Notes under the pieces: generated by a model
What the model saw: only the letters and a program-made list of their open reading frames with translations
Told to the model about the DNA's origin: nothing
Databases searched by the model: none
Assembly: GCA_011799875.1 (NCBI GenBank)
Contig: JAAAXO010000141.1
Span: forward strand, 55,677 to 119,676
Direction: 5' to 3'
Length of the DNA stretch: 64,000 nucleotides
Source of the DNA: Thinopyrum elongatum
Lineage: Eukaryota; Streptophyta; Magnoliopsida; Poales; Poaceae
Program-made: the position numbers and the translations under genes
Part shown: positions 10,844 to 20,900 of the stretch, in pieces
Layout of the letters: each line of letters begins with the position of its first letter
Position numbering within the stretch: position 1 is the stretch's first letter

Positions 10844-11827
10844 TGATGAGGACATGACTACCTTGGATACGACCAAAAATATTGCATACATGTATATTTG
10901 TGAGGTGATTTCTAATGCAAACTATGCAATAATTTAGTTGTGTCATCCACGACAAAAATACTTCACAAACTTTTGTGCCATGTCTATTTGCAGGTGTATG
11001 GGACATTTGTATAATTCACATATGAAGATAAGGGAAAAAGAGAAGTTTAGTTGCTGTTCAAAAAGTCCTCTCACGTCACTTTTGGGCAAAGAGAAGATAG
11101 AGTCCAAGTCTCTCACGTTCTGGATTCAGATTCGGACTGCACAGACATACCTGACTCAAAACGCCAAGAACTTTTTCATACGGACTCCGAATTGGGTGAT
11201 TCTTTTTTTGTTGGAAAGTAGATTTCGTGCTCTTTCCAACCCAATTGGATTCACCTTAAAATTCGTCCGGAGCGTTGAGTTATCAATGAAACAATCTGAC
11301 GCTGCAGCAGAATCCGAGTCAAACTATAAGTCCAAAGGTGTTGCATCACCTCCACTTGGGCCCATGAGCCTTGTACGACCTAGGGTTAGTTTTAGGCTGC
11401 CTTGGGACATCCTCCCACCTCCTTGGCCGCCACCCCTTACTCCTATATAAGTAGATCCATCTAGTAGCTTTTTCCTTGGGATTTGTTTAGTTAAAAGTTA
11501 GCCATTGCAACTTCGTGTACTTCGTTTGTGTCCAACGACCAGACCAAGACCGCTTTCGGATCCCCACCTTTATCAATACTTCATCTATATTCGCAATATT
11601 CAGATTGCATTATCATATTCTTGCTTGTTCTTCGATTGCGTGCAGGAATAGACCTTCATGGTCAGGCTGATCGTGCTTTCAGCATCATCAGTAACCTCGG
11701 AAGATTGGTTTAGCGATTGCTAAGGCACAACGTCGTGCACGTTTGTAGTCGGATCGTCAAAGTCGACTCCACCAAATCGATAGTTATCATCTCATCGAAA
11801 GACGTCACAGAATCCCCTCCTCTATCA
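10844..11827 (+). repeat. Family 2 5' LTR (984 bp)
   Basis: It runs from TGATGAGGACATGACT to CTCCTCTATCA, with TATA box TATATAA at 11444-11450. The last bases differ from the 3' LTR. After CATCGAAAG it reads ACGTCACAGAATCCCCT where the partner and all other copies have ATCGGGACACCCTCG. That replacement resembles a sequence found further upstream within family 1 R-U5 (GACGTCACAGAACCCC). Confidence 0.9.
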
Positions 11828-13141
11828 AGTGGTATCAGTTTTCAGGTTGCTCGGTGAGAATTTCCAGTTTTCCCTAGATTAGATTTATTTTCTTACGTAT
11901 TGTCCAAAAAAAAGCCACAAAAAAAAAGTTAGATCTATTCATCCTTTGTCCAAGCCAGTCTGAGCCTTTGCAATTTTCTTTTCATTGCTTGCATAGTTGA
12001 ATTATCGGTTACATCGTCATGTCGAGTTGCTGGTCTTAGTGTCTAGTTCGTTTAGAGTTTCGAGTTCTGTTCACATTAGTCACGCCGCCGCTGCATCGTT
12101 ATTCCTTCCGCTGTCCACCATCCCATCCATCAATTTCCAAATCGTGCTACCCACCATTCATTGTCATAATCATAGTTGAGGTCGTTCACATCTGTGCTTG
12201 ATCCAATCTACATCTTATCTAGTTTGTTTTGGAAAGAGAGAGAGCAGAAAAAAAAAACAAAATTCGGATCTATCTAGACTCAATCTCGTAGCTGAATTCG
12301 GATTGGAAACTGTTTTGCGCAGTGTTCAGTAAAACAGGCATATCTTTTTCATACGAAGTCTGTTTTGGCTCCGTGAGTACTCAAATTAAAGCTAGCGACG
12401 AGCCGCATATAAATAGTTGCGGAAACAAGTTCAATATTTGACACCTCAAATCGGCTTCTAAATAGGTCTTTTTGCCCTCCGAAGTTCGCGAACACAGCTT
12501 GTTCCAGTTTTTCAGGCCAGTTTTAGAATTTTTTGACTCCTCATATCAACTCGGAATTTAGTGATTCTTTTTGCGTTTGAAAGCTTGCGTCAGTGCCATT
12601 CTTGAGAAAAATTATCAGAAAATTGGCAAAAACTTTTCCAGAGGAAAGTTGGAGACAAAGTTGTTGGTATATCCTACTTGGTAGTTGTTTCTCATCATTA
12701 TCTTTACTGCCATTGTGATCTTCACTTATATCTTGCTATCCAGAGCTACTTCATATCCTTTATTGATGCTAGTTGTGCTACGCCGTGACCTCATTAGTGT
12801 TCTAGGCTCGCGTCTCTAGTCCGGTCTAGCCTAGGACCAGCACAGTATCGTCGTTGAGCGTTTATTCAACATTGCATCTCTGAATTGATTATTGCTAATC
12901 TTTTGCTACCATATATAGCCAACCCAGCTCCATATATTTCTACACCGTGTATACATACGTTCACCTGGCAATCGCTTTACTCAATCTTCGGAGTTATTTG
13001 ACACCGCCGGTTGCTCGTCACCACCTGCTGCATGGTAAGAACTTGTAAGATATTGATATTTGCTTTACTGTGAGCGCTTTACCACCACATCCTAGTAGTT
13101 CATAGGAACATTATTCTCGATTTTTTTTGTTTCTACTAATC
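11828..13141 (+). other. Family 2 primer site and untranslated leader
   Basis: The primer site at 11830-11838 is followed by about 1.3 kb without open frames. The first 100 bases are distinct from family 1 and reappear beside the hybrid LTRs. The rest includes blocks clearly related to the family 1 leader (GTGTTCTAGGCTCGCGTCTCTAG and the stretch before the Gag ATG), so the two leaders share ancestry. Confidence 0.8.
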
Positions 13142-13601
13142 ATGGCAGGTTCCGGAGTTGTTAGTTCTTGGGCTTCATCGATCGTGGGAGATTTGCCATC
13201 ACCTAAGAAAATGCAACAACCGCCACAAGAGGAGCAATTACATCAGAATGCACATAATCAGGTTAATGTTTCCATGCCACCATTTACTGGTCGTTTTAGG
13301 CCTGATTTATATATATTGAATGGGAGTACGAAATAAATGCTATATTTGCTTCCCATAATTTTGATGAGCGTGGAAAATTTCAAGCTGCGGTTAGTACTTT
13401 TAGTAGCTTTGCTTTAGTTTGGTGGAGTGAATATTGTCGGTTAAACCCTGATCTTATACCTACTACTTGGGATGATTTAAAACTTGTCATGAGAGATAGA
13501 TTCGTTGATGTTTATTATACTCGTGGCATGATTAAAAATTACAACATTTAAAACAAGGCACTGACACGGTAACAAAATATTATGATGATTTACAAACTAC
13601 A
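13142..13601 (+). pseudogene. Degenerate family 2 gag (N-terminal and core)
   Basis: It starts at an ATGGCAGG context like family 1 Gag (MAGSGVVSSW) and shows PPFTGRFRPDLYI, aligning with the family 1 gag core [13 protein letters not shown]. The frame stops at 13336. Matching core sequence including VWWSEYCRL continues in another frame, and further disruption occurs near 13540. The capsid therefore cannot be made as one chain from this copy. Confidence 0.75.
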
Positions 13602-15179
13602 TTGTTGCACTCATTTTTAGAAGAAAGTGAAGAAGATTTTATGGATAGATTTTGGGGAGGATTAAACCGTGATATTCAAGAGATACTAATTCATGAAGAG
13701 TGTTATCCTATGGACCATTTGTTTCGTCTTGCTTGCAAAGCTGAACAGGAAATAAAACGACGTGTTGCCCACAAGGAGAACAAGTGCACGATGCACATTC
13801 CAAGTGTTGATATAGATGTTTCTTCAACTACTAGGCGTACTATGACAACCACATCCGTTGTTGCGATGACTACATCATCTCCACCATGTGACACATCACC
13901 ACCGAGAGTGCCTACATCATCTGAGTTGATCATAAGAGGTAATGACAAAGGTACATATTTTCCACTTTCACATGAGAATGATGCATGCCTAGTTAACTTG
14001 AATACATCATGTGTTGAGTTACCTATTGATTTGAATATTTTAGAGAATCGGGTTACTGTCATGAATGCATCATGTGATCAAACAGCTGAAATACCAACAA
14101 TTTTGAGTGCACCCATTGAATTAACTGTTGATGCAAAAGAACCAATGTTTAATCATTTTGATATGACCTCTAATATTGGTGATGATTCTGTGTCAAATGA
14201 CTTATTGCATGTTTGCTTATTTAAGCATGTTGTAGCATGTAAATTTGATGCAAGTAAGGTTTATTCACCAATGTTGGGATGGTTTAATGATGAACATTGT
14301 CAATCTTTTGATATGAATAAGAGCTTCACTTATATGTGCAAACTGAGTTGCAATATTTTCATGCCTTCTACATCTTGTGATAATATTTTGGCTGTATTAT
14401 ATTTTATGAACTATGAAAGTTACTCATGTATACATGTGTCATATGTGCAAAAATCAAAGGAAGTAAAAATGGATGACATATACATATACAACATGTACAC
14501 CTTGTCTCTTTTGTTGGCCACATTTCAGATTAAGCAACGCCGAGGACGGCTTTGTTTTCAAGAAGGGGAGGATGATGAGGACATGACTACCTTGGATACG
14601 ACCAAAAATATTGCATACATGTATATTTGTGAGGTGATTTCTAATGCAAACTATGCAATAATTTATTTGTGTCATCCACGACAAAAATACTTCACAAACT
14701 TTTGTGCCATGTCTAATTGCAGGTGTATGGGACATTTGTACAATTCACATATGAAGATAAGGGAAAAAGAGAAGTTTAGTTGCTGTTCAAAAAGTCCTCT
14801 CACGTCACTTTTGGGCCAAGAGAAGATAGAGTCCAAGTCTCTCACGTTCTGGATTCAGATTCGGACTGCACAGACATACCTGACTCAAAACGCCAAGAAC
14901 TTTTTCATACTGACTCCGAATTGGGTGATTCTTTTTTTGTTGGAAAGTAGATTTCGTGCTCTTTCCAACCCAATTGGATTCACCTTAAAATTCGTCCGGA
15001 GCGTTGAGTTATCAATGAAACAATCTGACGCTGCAGCAGAATCCGAGTCAAACTATAAGTCCAAAGGTGTTGCATCACCTCCACTTGGGCCCATGAGCCT
15101 TGTACGACCTAGGGTTAGTTTTAGGCTGCCTTGGGACGTCCTCCCACCTCCTTGGCCGCCACCCCTTACTCCTATATAA
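13602..15179 (+). CDS. Family 2 open frame: gag tail plus unknown domain, running into U3
   Basis: A 525-codon open frame. Its first 60 or so residues (EEDFMDRFWGGLNRDIQEIL, then FRLACKAEQE) match the end of the family 1 gag core. About 270 residues follow that I do not recognise. They are Cys-rich, with conserved stretches such as SPMLGWFNDEHCQSFDMN and SYVQKSKEVKMDDIYIYN, ending in [15 protein letters not shown] like the family 1 Pol tail. The frame then continues about 200 codons inside the LTR and stops at TAA 15177-15179, which is part of the TATA box. The second family 2 copy (minus strand, 48179-49393) keeps the same frame open over the same span. The true start codon is uncertain because the upstream gag is broken. 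Confidence 0.6.
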   Translation: MLHSFLEESEEDFMDRFWGGLNRDIQEILIHEECYPMDHLFRLACKAEQEIKRRVAHKENKCTMHIPSVDIDVSSTTRRTMTTTSVVAMTTSSPPCDTSPPRVPTSSELIIRGNDKGTYFPLSHENDACLVNLNTSCVELPIDLNILENRVTVMNASCDQTAEIPTILSAPIELTVDAKEPMFNHFDMTSNIGDDSVSNDLLHVCLFKHVVACKFDASKVYSPMLGWFNDEHCQSFDMNKSFTYMCKLSCNIFMPSTSCDNILAVLYFMNYESYSCIHVSYVQKSKEVKMDDIYIYNMYTLSLLLATFQIKQRRGRLCFQEGEDDEDMTTLDTTKNIAYMYICEVISNANYAIIYLCHPRQKYFTNFCAMSNCRCMGHLYNSHMKIREKEKFSCCSKSPLTSLLGQEKIESKSLTFWIQIRTAQTYLTQNAKNFFILTPNWVILFLLESRFRALSNPIGFTLKFVRSVELSMKQSDAAAESESNYKSKGVASPPLGPMSLVRPRVSFRLPWDVLPPPWPPPLTPI

Positions 15180-15554
15180 GTAGATCCATCTAGTAGCTTT
15201 TTCCTTGGGATTTGTTTAGTTAAAAGTTAGCCATTGCAACTTCGTGTACTTCGTTTGTGTCCAACGACCAGACCAAGACCGCTTTCGGATCCCCACCTTT
15301 ATCAATACTTCATCTATATTCGCAATATTCAGATTGCATTATCATATTCTTCCTTGTTCTTCGATTGCGTGCAGGAATAGACGTTCGTGGTCAGGCTGAT
15401 CGTGCTTTCAGCATCGTCAGTAACCTCGGGAGATTGGTTTAGCGATTGCTAAGGCACAACGTCGTGCACGTTTGTAGTCGGATCGTCAAAGTCGACTCCA
15501 CCAAATCGATAGTTATCATCTCATCGAAAGATCGGGACACCCTCGCCTCTATCA
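14573..15554 (+). repeat. Family 2 3' LTR (982 bp)
   Basis: It follows the polypurine tract and ends GATCGGGACACCCTCGCCTCTATCA, the same terminal sequence as family 1. TATA box at 15173-15179. It is followed by the TTTCT duplication. It is nearly identical to the 5' LTR except for the terminal patch and a few substitutions, so the insertion is recent in relative terms. Confidence 0.92.
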
Positions 15555-17408
15555 TTTCTAGTAGTCTGTAGGATCATATTCTTGTGTGTTTCTATTGCTG
15601 CTAACCATGGCAGGATCACAAGCCGACGAGATTGACTGGGAGAACATGACGAACAAGGAGTTGCATGATAAATTTCAGCAAATGATGAGTGGCCAGGTGG
15701 GAGATGTGCTAAACAGATTTGAAGAGGCCATGGAGAAGATAGATGGCATGGAGAAGTCGTTCGAGACAAAGCTGGATAACAAGTTTAATGAATTGCTCAC
15801 GCGTCTTCCCCAACCACCACCGGCTGCACCTGTCGCACCTCTGCAACGACAACAACAACGCCCCCTTCCAAATCAGTTCGGACGAGCGAAGCGTGTTCCT
15901 CTTGAGGATGGCCAAACTTCTGGTGCTGCTGTACCTACTGTTGATGCTTCTTTGGCTCCTGCTCTTGCTGCTGCTGGTGCCGAGGAGGAGGATGATTACG
16001 CAGGCGATTATGAGGATGAGGTTGATCAAAATCATAACTACGTGCAACCACCAGCACCAGGTCGTCCACATGCAAATAATCGCAATGGTAGGTCTGCACC
16101 ACCACTTCAGGTACGAGATCATGACCATCTTCCTAAATTAAAATTGAATATTCCACCATTCGAGGGTAGATATGTTCCTGATATATATCTTACTTGGGAG
16201 TTAGAAACTGAACAACGTTTTACATGTTTACAATATCCCGAGGAACGACGTGTTGCTGCTGCTGTTTGTGCTTTCACTAGTTTTGCATGTGTATGGTGGT
16301 CTGAACATTGTAGATTATATCCTATTCCAGCTACGTGGGCTGCTTTGAAAACTGCTATGCGTACTCGTTGGGTTCCACCATATTATCAACGTGAATTACT
16401 TCAAAAATTGTAGCGCTTAAGACAAGGAAAAAATTCTATAGAAGAATATTATCAGGAATTACAAACTGGCATGATTAGATGTGGTATTGTTGAGGAGAAT
16501 GAAGCTATGCTTGCACGTTTCATGGGTGGATTAAATAGAGAGATTCAGACCATTCTAGAGTATAAGGAGTATAATAATATCACTCGTTTATTCCATCTTG
16601 CTTGTAAAGCTGAACGTGAAGTGCAGGATCGACAGGCATTGGCGCGAACTAATTTTTCTGCAGGTCGATCTTCATCATGGACACCGCGTGCCTCCTCTAC
16701 TCCCACACGTCCTACTGCGGCACCACTGACTTCAGCCGCCAATTCCAATCGAGATACAAGAAAACAGGCACCACCACCACCATCTGCCAAGAGTGCACCT
16801 TCTGGGCCTGCCCAGAGCTCTTCTTCATCTATGGCATCAACAGGGCACACACATGATATTATTTGTCGTCGTTGTAAGGGAAGAGGTCATTATGCGAGAG
16901 AATGCCAATCTCCGCGTGTTATGATTGCTACTGAGGATGGTGGGTATGAGTCCGCTAGTGATTATGATGAGGAGACTTTGTCTCTTATTACAAGTGAAGA
17001 ACACGGTGGAGATGATTCTGATCATGAGACGCAATACATGGCTCCTGAAGACGCTGACAGGTATGAATGTTTAGTTGCTCAACGTGTTTTGAGTGTGCAG
17101 GTCACACAAGCTGAGCAAAATCAGAGGCATAATTTGTTCCATACAAAGGGAGTTGTGAAGGAACGTTCTGTTCGCGTCATCATAGATGGAGGGAGCTGCA
17201 ACAACTTGGCTAGCATGGAGATGGTGGAGAAGCTATCTCTCACCACAAGACCACATCCACATCCTTACTATATCCAATGGTTCAACAACAGCGGCAAGGT
17301 TAAGGTAACACGTACTGTTCGTGTGCATTTTAGTATCTCTACATATGCTGATTATGTTGATTGTGATGTGGTACCCATGCAAGCATGTTCATTATTACTT
17401 GGTAGAAC
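15555..17408 (+). pseudogene. Family 1 leader end, gag and protease fragment
   Basis: Continuation of the leader at 10843. Gag starts at ATG 15607 and is open until TAG at 16411-16413, where sister copies have CAG (Gln). The frame then continues through the zinc knuckle (about 16858-16905) and the protease [12 protein letters not shown] (about 17180-17215). It breaks at CTTGGTAGAAC, where an inverted LTR begins at its TGATAGAGG terminus. No RT or integrase remains. Confidence 0.85.
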
Positions 17409-18330
17409 TGATAGAGGCGAGAGTGTCCCGATCTTTCGATGAGATGATAGCAATCGTTTTTGGTGGCGTAGACTTTGACGATCCGACTACGAACGTGCGA
17501 GGACGTCGCGCCTTAGCAATCGCTAAACCAACTCCGAGAGGTTATTGACCACGCCGGAGCACAATCAACCTGACCACGAGGGTCTATCTCCTGCAAGCAA
17601 ACGAAGAACAAGCAAGAAACTAAGATTTGCAATCTGGATATTGCGAATATAAGATGAAAGCTTTATTGATCAAGGTGGGGTTCTGTGACGTCTTGGTCTG
17701 GTCGTTGAACACAAACGAAGTACGCGAAGTTGCAGCTATGGCGAACTTTTAATCTAAACAAAACCCAAAGTCTAAACGGTGCCCTAAGGGCTGTATATAT
17801 GGAGGAAGAGGAGGGGATTTCGTGGCCCTTGAAGGAGGGGTCCGAAACCAACCCTATCTCTTGTTTCCCCACACATACGGACTCTAAAAACAGGCTATAC
17901 TCAAGTATTTCGAAATTACATGGGCCTGGCCCAATAATAAGGTGACGCAGCACCTATAATAGCCTCTGGACGAAATTTATGAAGTGACATCTTGTATATT
18001 TCGTCCAAGGCTTCCTGCACTCATTATGGTGGCTTCAAAGTCCTGAAATCATCACTTGTAACTCCGTTCTTGTTCCCCTTGTGCATGCCATCATCTCCAT
18101 GCTTGAACTTGCTCCAAGGTTCCTCTTTCTTGTCCAAGCTAGGCCCTTCATTTGTAAGCAAAACAAATGTATCCAATTTAGGCAGCATCATATTCTCATG
18201 AACTTTAGAATCATTACCAAGAAACGAAAGTACCTGATATTTTAATTGGCGTGCGCGAGCTCTAGTAATTGGTCCAGTATGTATAGAAGCAGGGGCTGTG
18301 GGTGTAACAATGGTATTGATGTCCTCATCA
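17409..18330 (-). repeat. Family 1 LTR, inverted, full length (922 bp)
   Basis: Minus-strand LTR. Its U5 end is joined directly to plus-strand protease sequence and its U3 start to an A-rich point of a minus-strand leader. Flanking 5-mers are AGAAC and TCTTT, so there is no duplication. Confidence 0.92.
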
Positions 18331-19000
18331 TCTTTTTTTCTTTTTTTTTTGCTCCGCAACAATTTTTTTTCGAAAAAGTCTACAAATGGTCTAAAAACTG
18401 CCTAGCCAGAATTTTCCAGACTTAGTTTTTTTTTTTTTGAAACTGGAACTATTTTTCTTCTACGGGTAGCACGAAAATTGGGGAATCCGACTTGTTCACG
18501 ACTCGCAGTACCGCGTGATCTGGAACTCTAAAATAAAGGAATAAATACTGGACTCGGACTAGGACTGGTGGCAGAGATGAATATGGTGGAACTCGGACTG
18601 GTGATGGTATATGACGGTAGTATATGTGGACTCGGATTGGTGGTGGTATATGGACTCGGATCGGTGGTGGTATATGGACTCAGAGAAATAGCAGATAAGC
18701 TGTGGGGGTATATGGTAGGGGCGATGATGATGGTGCGGCGGCGGCGTGACAACTTGTGAACAGAACTCGAAACTCTAAAGAACTAGACGCTAAGACCAGC
18801 AACTTGACACGACGATGCAACCGCAAATTCAACAAAGCAAAAACCCTAAAAAGATTATGCAAAGGCTCAGATTGGTTCGGATATGATGAACTAACCCTAA
18901 TTTTTTTTTGTGGCTTTTTTTTGGACAATACGTAAGAAAATAAATCTAATCTAGGGAAAACTGGAAATTCTCACCGAGCAACCAGAAAACTGATACCACT
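18331..19000 (-). mobile_element. Truncated leader with family 2-type primer end
   Basis: On the minus strand it reads primer site (complement CTGATACCACT just before 19001), then about 100 nt of family 2-type leader (CAGTTTTCTGGTTGC). It switches in an A-rich tract to family 1 leader and ends at AAAGAAAAAAAGA next to the LTR start. The same end point is seen at 34903 and 35851. Confidence 0.85.
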
Positions 19001-19912
19001 TGATAGAGGCGAGGGTGTCCTGATCTTTCGATGAGATGGTAACTATCGATTTGGTGGAGCCGACTTTGACGATCCGACTAGAAACGTGCACGACGTTGCG
19101 CCTTAGCAATCGCTAAACCAATCTCCAGAGGTTACTGACGATGCTGGAAGCACGATCAACCTGACCACGAAGGTCTATTCCTGCACGCAATCGAAGAACA
19201 AGCAAGAATATGATAATGCAATCTGAATATTGCGAATATAGATGAAGTATTGATAATGGTGGGGATCCGAAAGCGGTCTTGGTCTGGTCGTTGGACACAA
19301 ACGAAGTACACGAAGTTGCAATGGCTAACTTTTAACTAAACAAATCCCAAAGTCTAAACGGTGCCCTAAGGGCTGTATATATGGAGGAAGAGGAGGGGAT
19401 TTCGTGGCCCTTGAAGGAGGGGTCCGAAACCAACCCTATCTCTTGTTTCCCCACACATACGGACTCTAAAAACAGCCTATACTCAAGTATTTCGAAATTA
19501 CATGGGCCTGGCCCAATAATAAGGTGACGCAGCACCAATAATAGCCTCTGGACGAAATTTATGAAGTGGCATCTTGTATATTTCGTCCAAGGCTTCCTGC
19601 ACTCCTTATGGTGGCTTCAAAGTCCTGAAATCATCACTTGTAACTCCGTTCTTGTTCCCCTTGTGCATGCCATCATCTCCATGCTTGAACTTGCTCCAAG
19701 GTTCCTCTTTCTTGTCCAAGCTAGGCCCTTCATTTGTAAGCAAAACAAATGTATCCAATTTAGGCAGCATCATATTCTCATGAACTTTAGAATCATTACC
19801 AAGAAACGAAAGTACCTGATATTTTAATTGGCGTGCGCGAGCTCTAGTAATTGGTCCAGTATGTATAGAAGCAGGGGCTGTGGGTGTAACAATGGTATTG
19901 ATGTCCTCATCA
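19001..19912 (-). repeat. Hybrid LTR: family 1 U3, family 2 R-U5 (912 bp)
   Basis: On the minus strand the first part, through TATA and GACTTTGGG, is family 1. From ATTTGTTTAGTTAAAAG onward (plus coordinate about 19345) it is family 2, including GGTAACTATCGATTTGGTGG and GCACGACGTTGCGCC. The switch lies about 40 nt downstream of the TATA box, close to the expected start of R. Its primer side is normal. Its U3 start abuts plus-strand gag at 19913. Confidence 0.88.
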
Positions 19913-20575
19913 ACAGCTACATGATAAATTTCAGCAAATGATGAGTGGACAGGTGCAAGATGTGCTAAACAGATTTGAAGAGGCCATGGAGAAGATAGAT
20001 GGAATTGAGAAGACATTCGAAACAAAGCTCGATAACAAGTTTAATGAATTGCTCGCGCGTCTTCCACAACCACCGCCCGCTGCACCTGTCGCACCTCTAT
20101 AACAACAACAACGTCGCCTTCCAAATCAAGTGGGACGAGCACAGCGCGTTCCCCTTGAGCCTGGTCAAACTTCTGGTGCCGCTGCACCTACTGTTGATGC
20201 TTCTATGGCTCCTGTTGCCGCTGAGGAGGACGATTATGCGGGCGATTACGAGGATGAGGTTGATCAAAAACAGAACTACGTACCAGCACCAGGTCATCCA
20301 CATGCCAATAATCGCAATGGTAGGGCTGCATTACCACCTCAGGTACGAGATCATGACCATATTCCTAAACTGAAATTGAATATTCCACCATTTGAGGGTA
20401 GATATGTTCCTGGTATATATCTTACTTGGGAGTTAGAAACTGAACAACGTTTTACATGTTTACAATATCCCGAGGAGAGACGTGTTGCTGCTGCTGTTTG
20501 TGCTTTTACTAGTTTTGCATGTGTATGGTGGTCTGAACATTGTAGATTATATCCTATTCCAGCTACGTGGGCTGT
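19913..20575 (+). pseudogene. Divergent gag fragment with in-frame stop
   Basis: Gag-coding sequence beginning at about codon 14 ([21 protein letters not shown]). Up to about 20380 it differs clearly from all other copies, with scattered substitutions, small indels and a TAA near 20100. Beyond that it is nearly identical to family 1. It ends at CTACGTGGGCTG. Either a separate subfamily or a recombinant between subfamilies. Confidence 0.75.
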
Positions 20576-20643
20576 AGGTATGAAGAACAGACCCTCGTGG
20601 TTTCAGATTGCAAATCTTAGTTTCGCAATATCCAGATTGCAAA
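20576..20643 (+). other. Mosaic filler sequence at a rearrangement junction
   Basis: Short patches from different parts of the element are strung together. First comes a piece matching the reverse complement of the leader (TAGGTATGAAGAACAGA). A scrap of U5 follows (CCCTCGTGG), then two partial copies of AGATTGCAAATCTTAGTTTC from R-U5, before a regular LTR segment resumes. This is what templated-insertion end joining produces. Confidence 0.75.
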
Positions 20644-20900
20644 TAAAGCTTTCATCTTATATTCGCAATATCCAGATTGCAAATCTTAGTTTCTTGCTTG
20701 TTCTTCGTTTGCTTGCAGGAGATAGACCCTCGTGGTCAGGTTGATTGTGCTCCGGCGTGGTCAATAACCTCTCGGAGTTGGTTTAGCGATTGCTAAGGCG
20801 CGACGTCCTCGCACGTTCGTAGTCGGATCGTCAAAGTCTACTCCACCAAAAATGATAGCTATCATCTCATCGAAAGATCGGGAGACCCTCGCCTCTATCA
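20644..20900 (+). repeat. Family 1 LTR fragment (R-U5 end, about 257 bp)
   Basis: Only the last part of an LTR, from the poly(A) signal region (AATAAAGC) to CTCTATCA. It is followed by a normal primer site at 20903-20912. Confidence 0.88.

Larger units (their letters stand above)
10844..15554 (+). mobile_element. Complete family 2 (Quinta-like) non-autonomous LTR element
   Basis: The 4711-bp element is flanked by a perfect 5-bp duplication, TTTCT at 10839-10843 and 15555-15559. It has a 984-bp 5' LTR, primer site (TGGTATCAG at 11830), a leader of about 1.3 kb, gag-like coding sequence, a long unknown frame, the polypurine tract at 14560-14572 and a 982-bp 3' LTR. There is no protease, RT, RNase H or integrase sequence. 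Primer site, polypurine tract, TGATGAGGACAT start and CTCTATCA end are shared with family 1. This suggests mobilisation by family 1 proteins. The Quinta assignment is from memory. Confidence 0.9.

Noticed and set aside
17409..19912. A bona fide mini-element LTR-leader-LTR with TSD
   Set aside because: Flanking 5-mers differ (AGAAC and ACAGC) and the two LTRs are of different types (family 1 and hybrid), so it is not one simple insertion.
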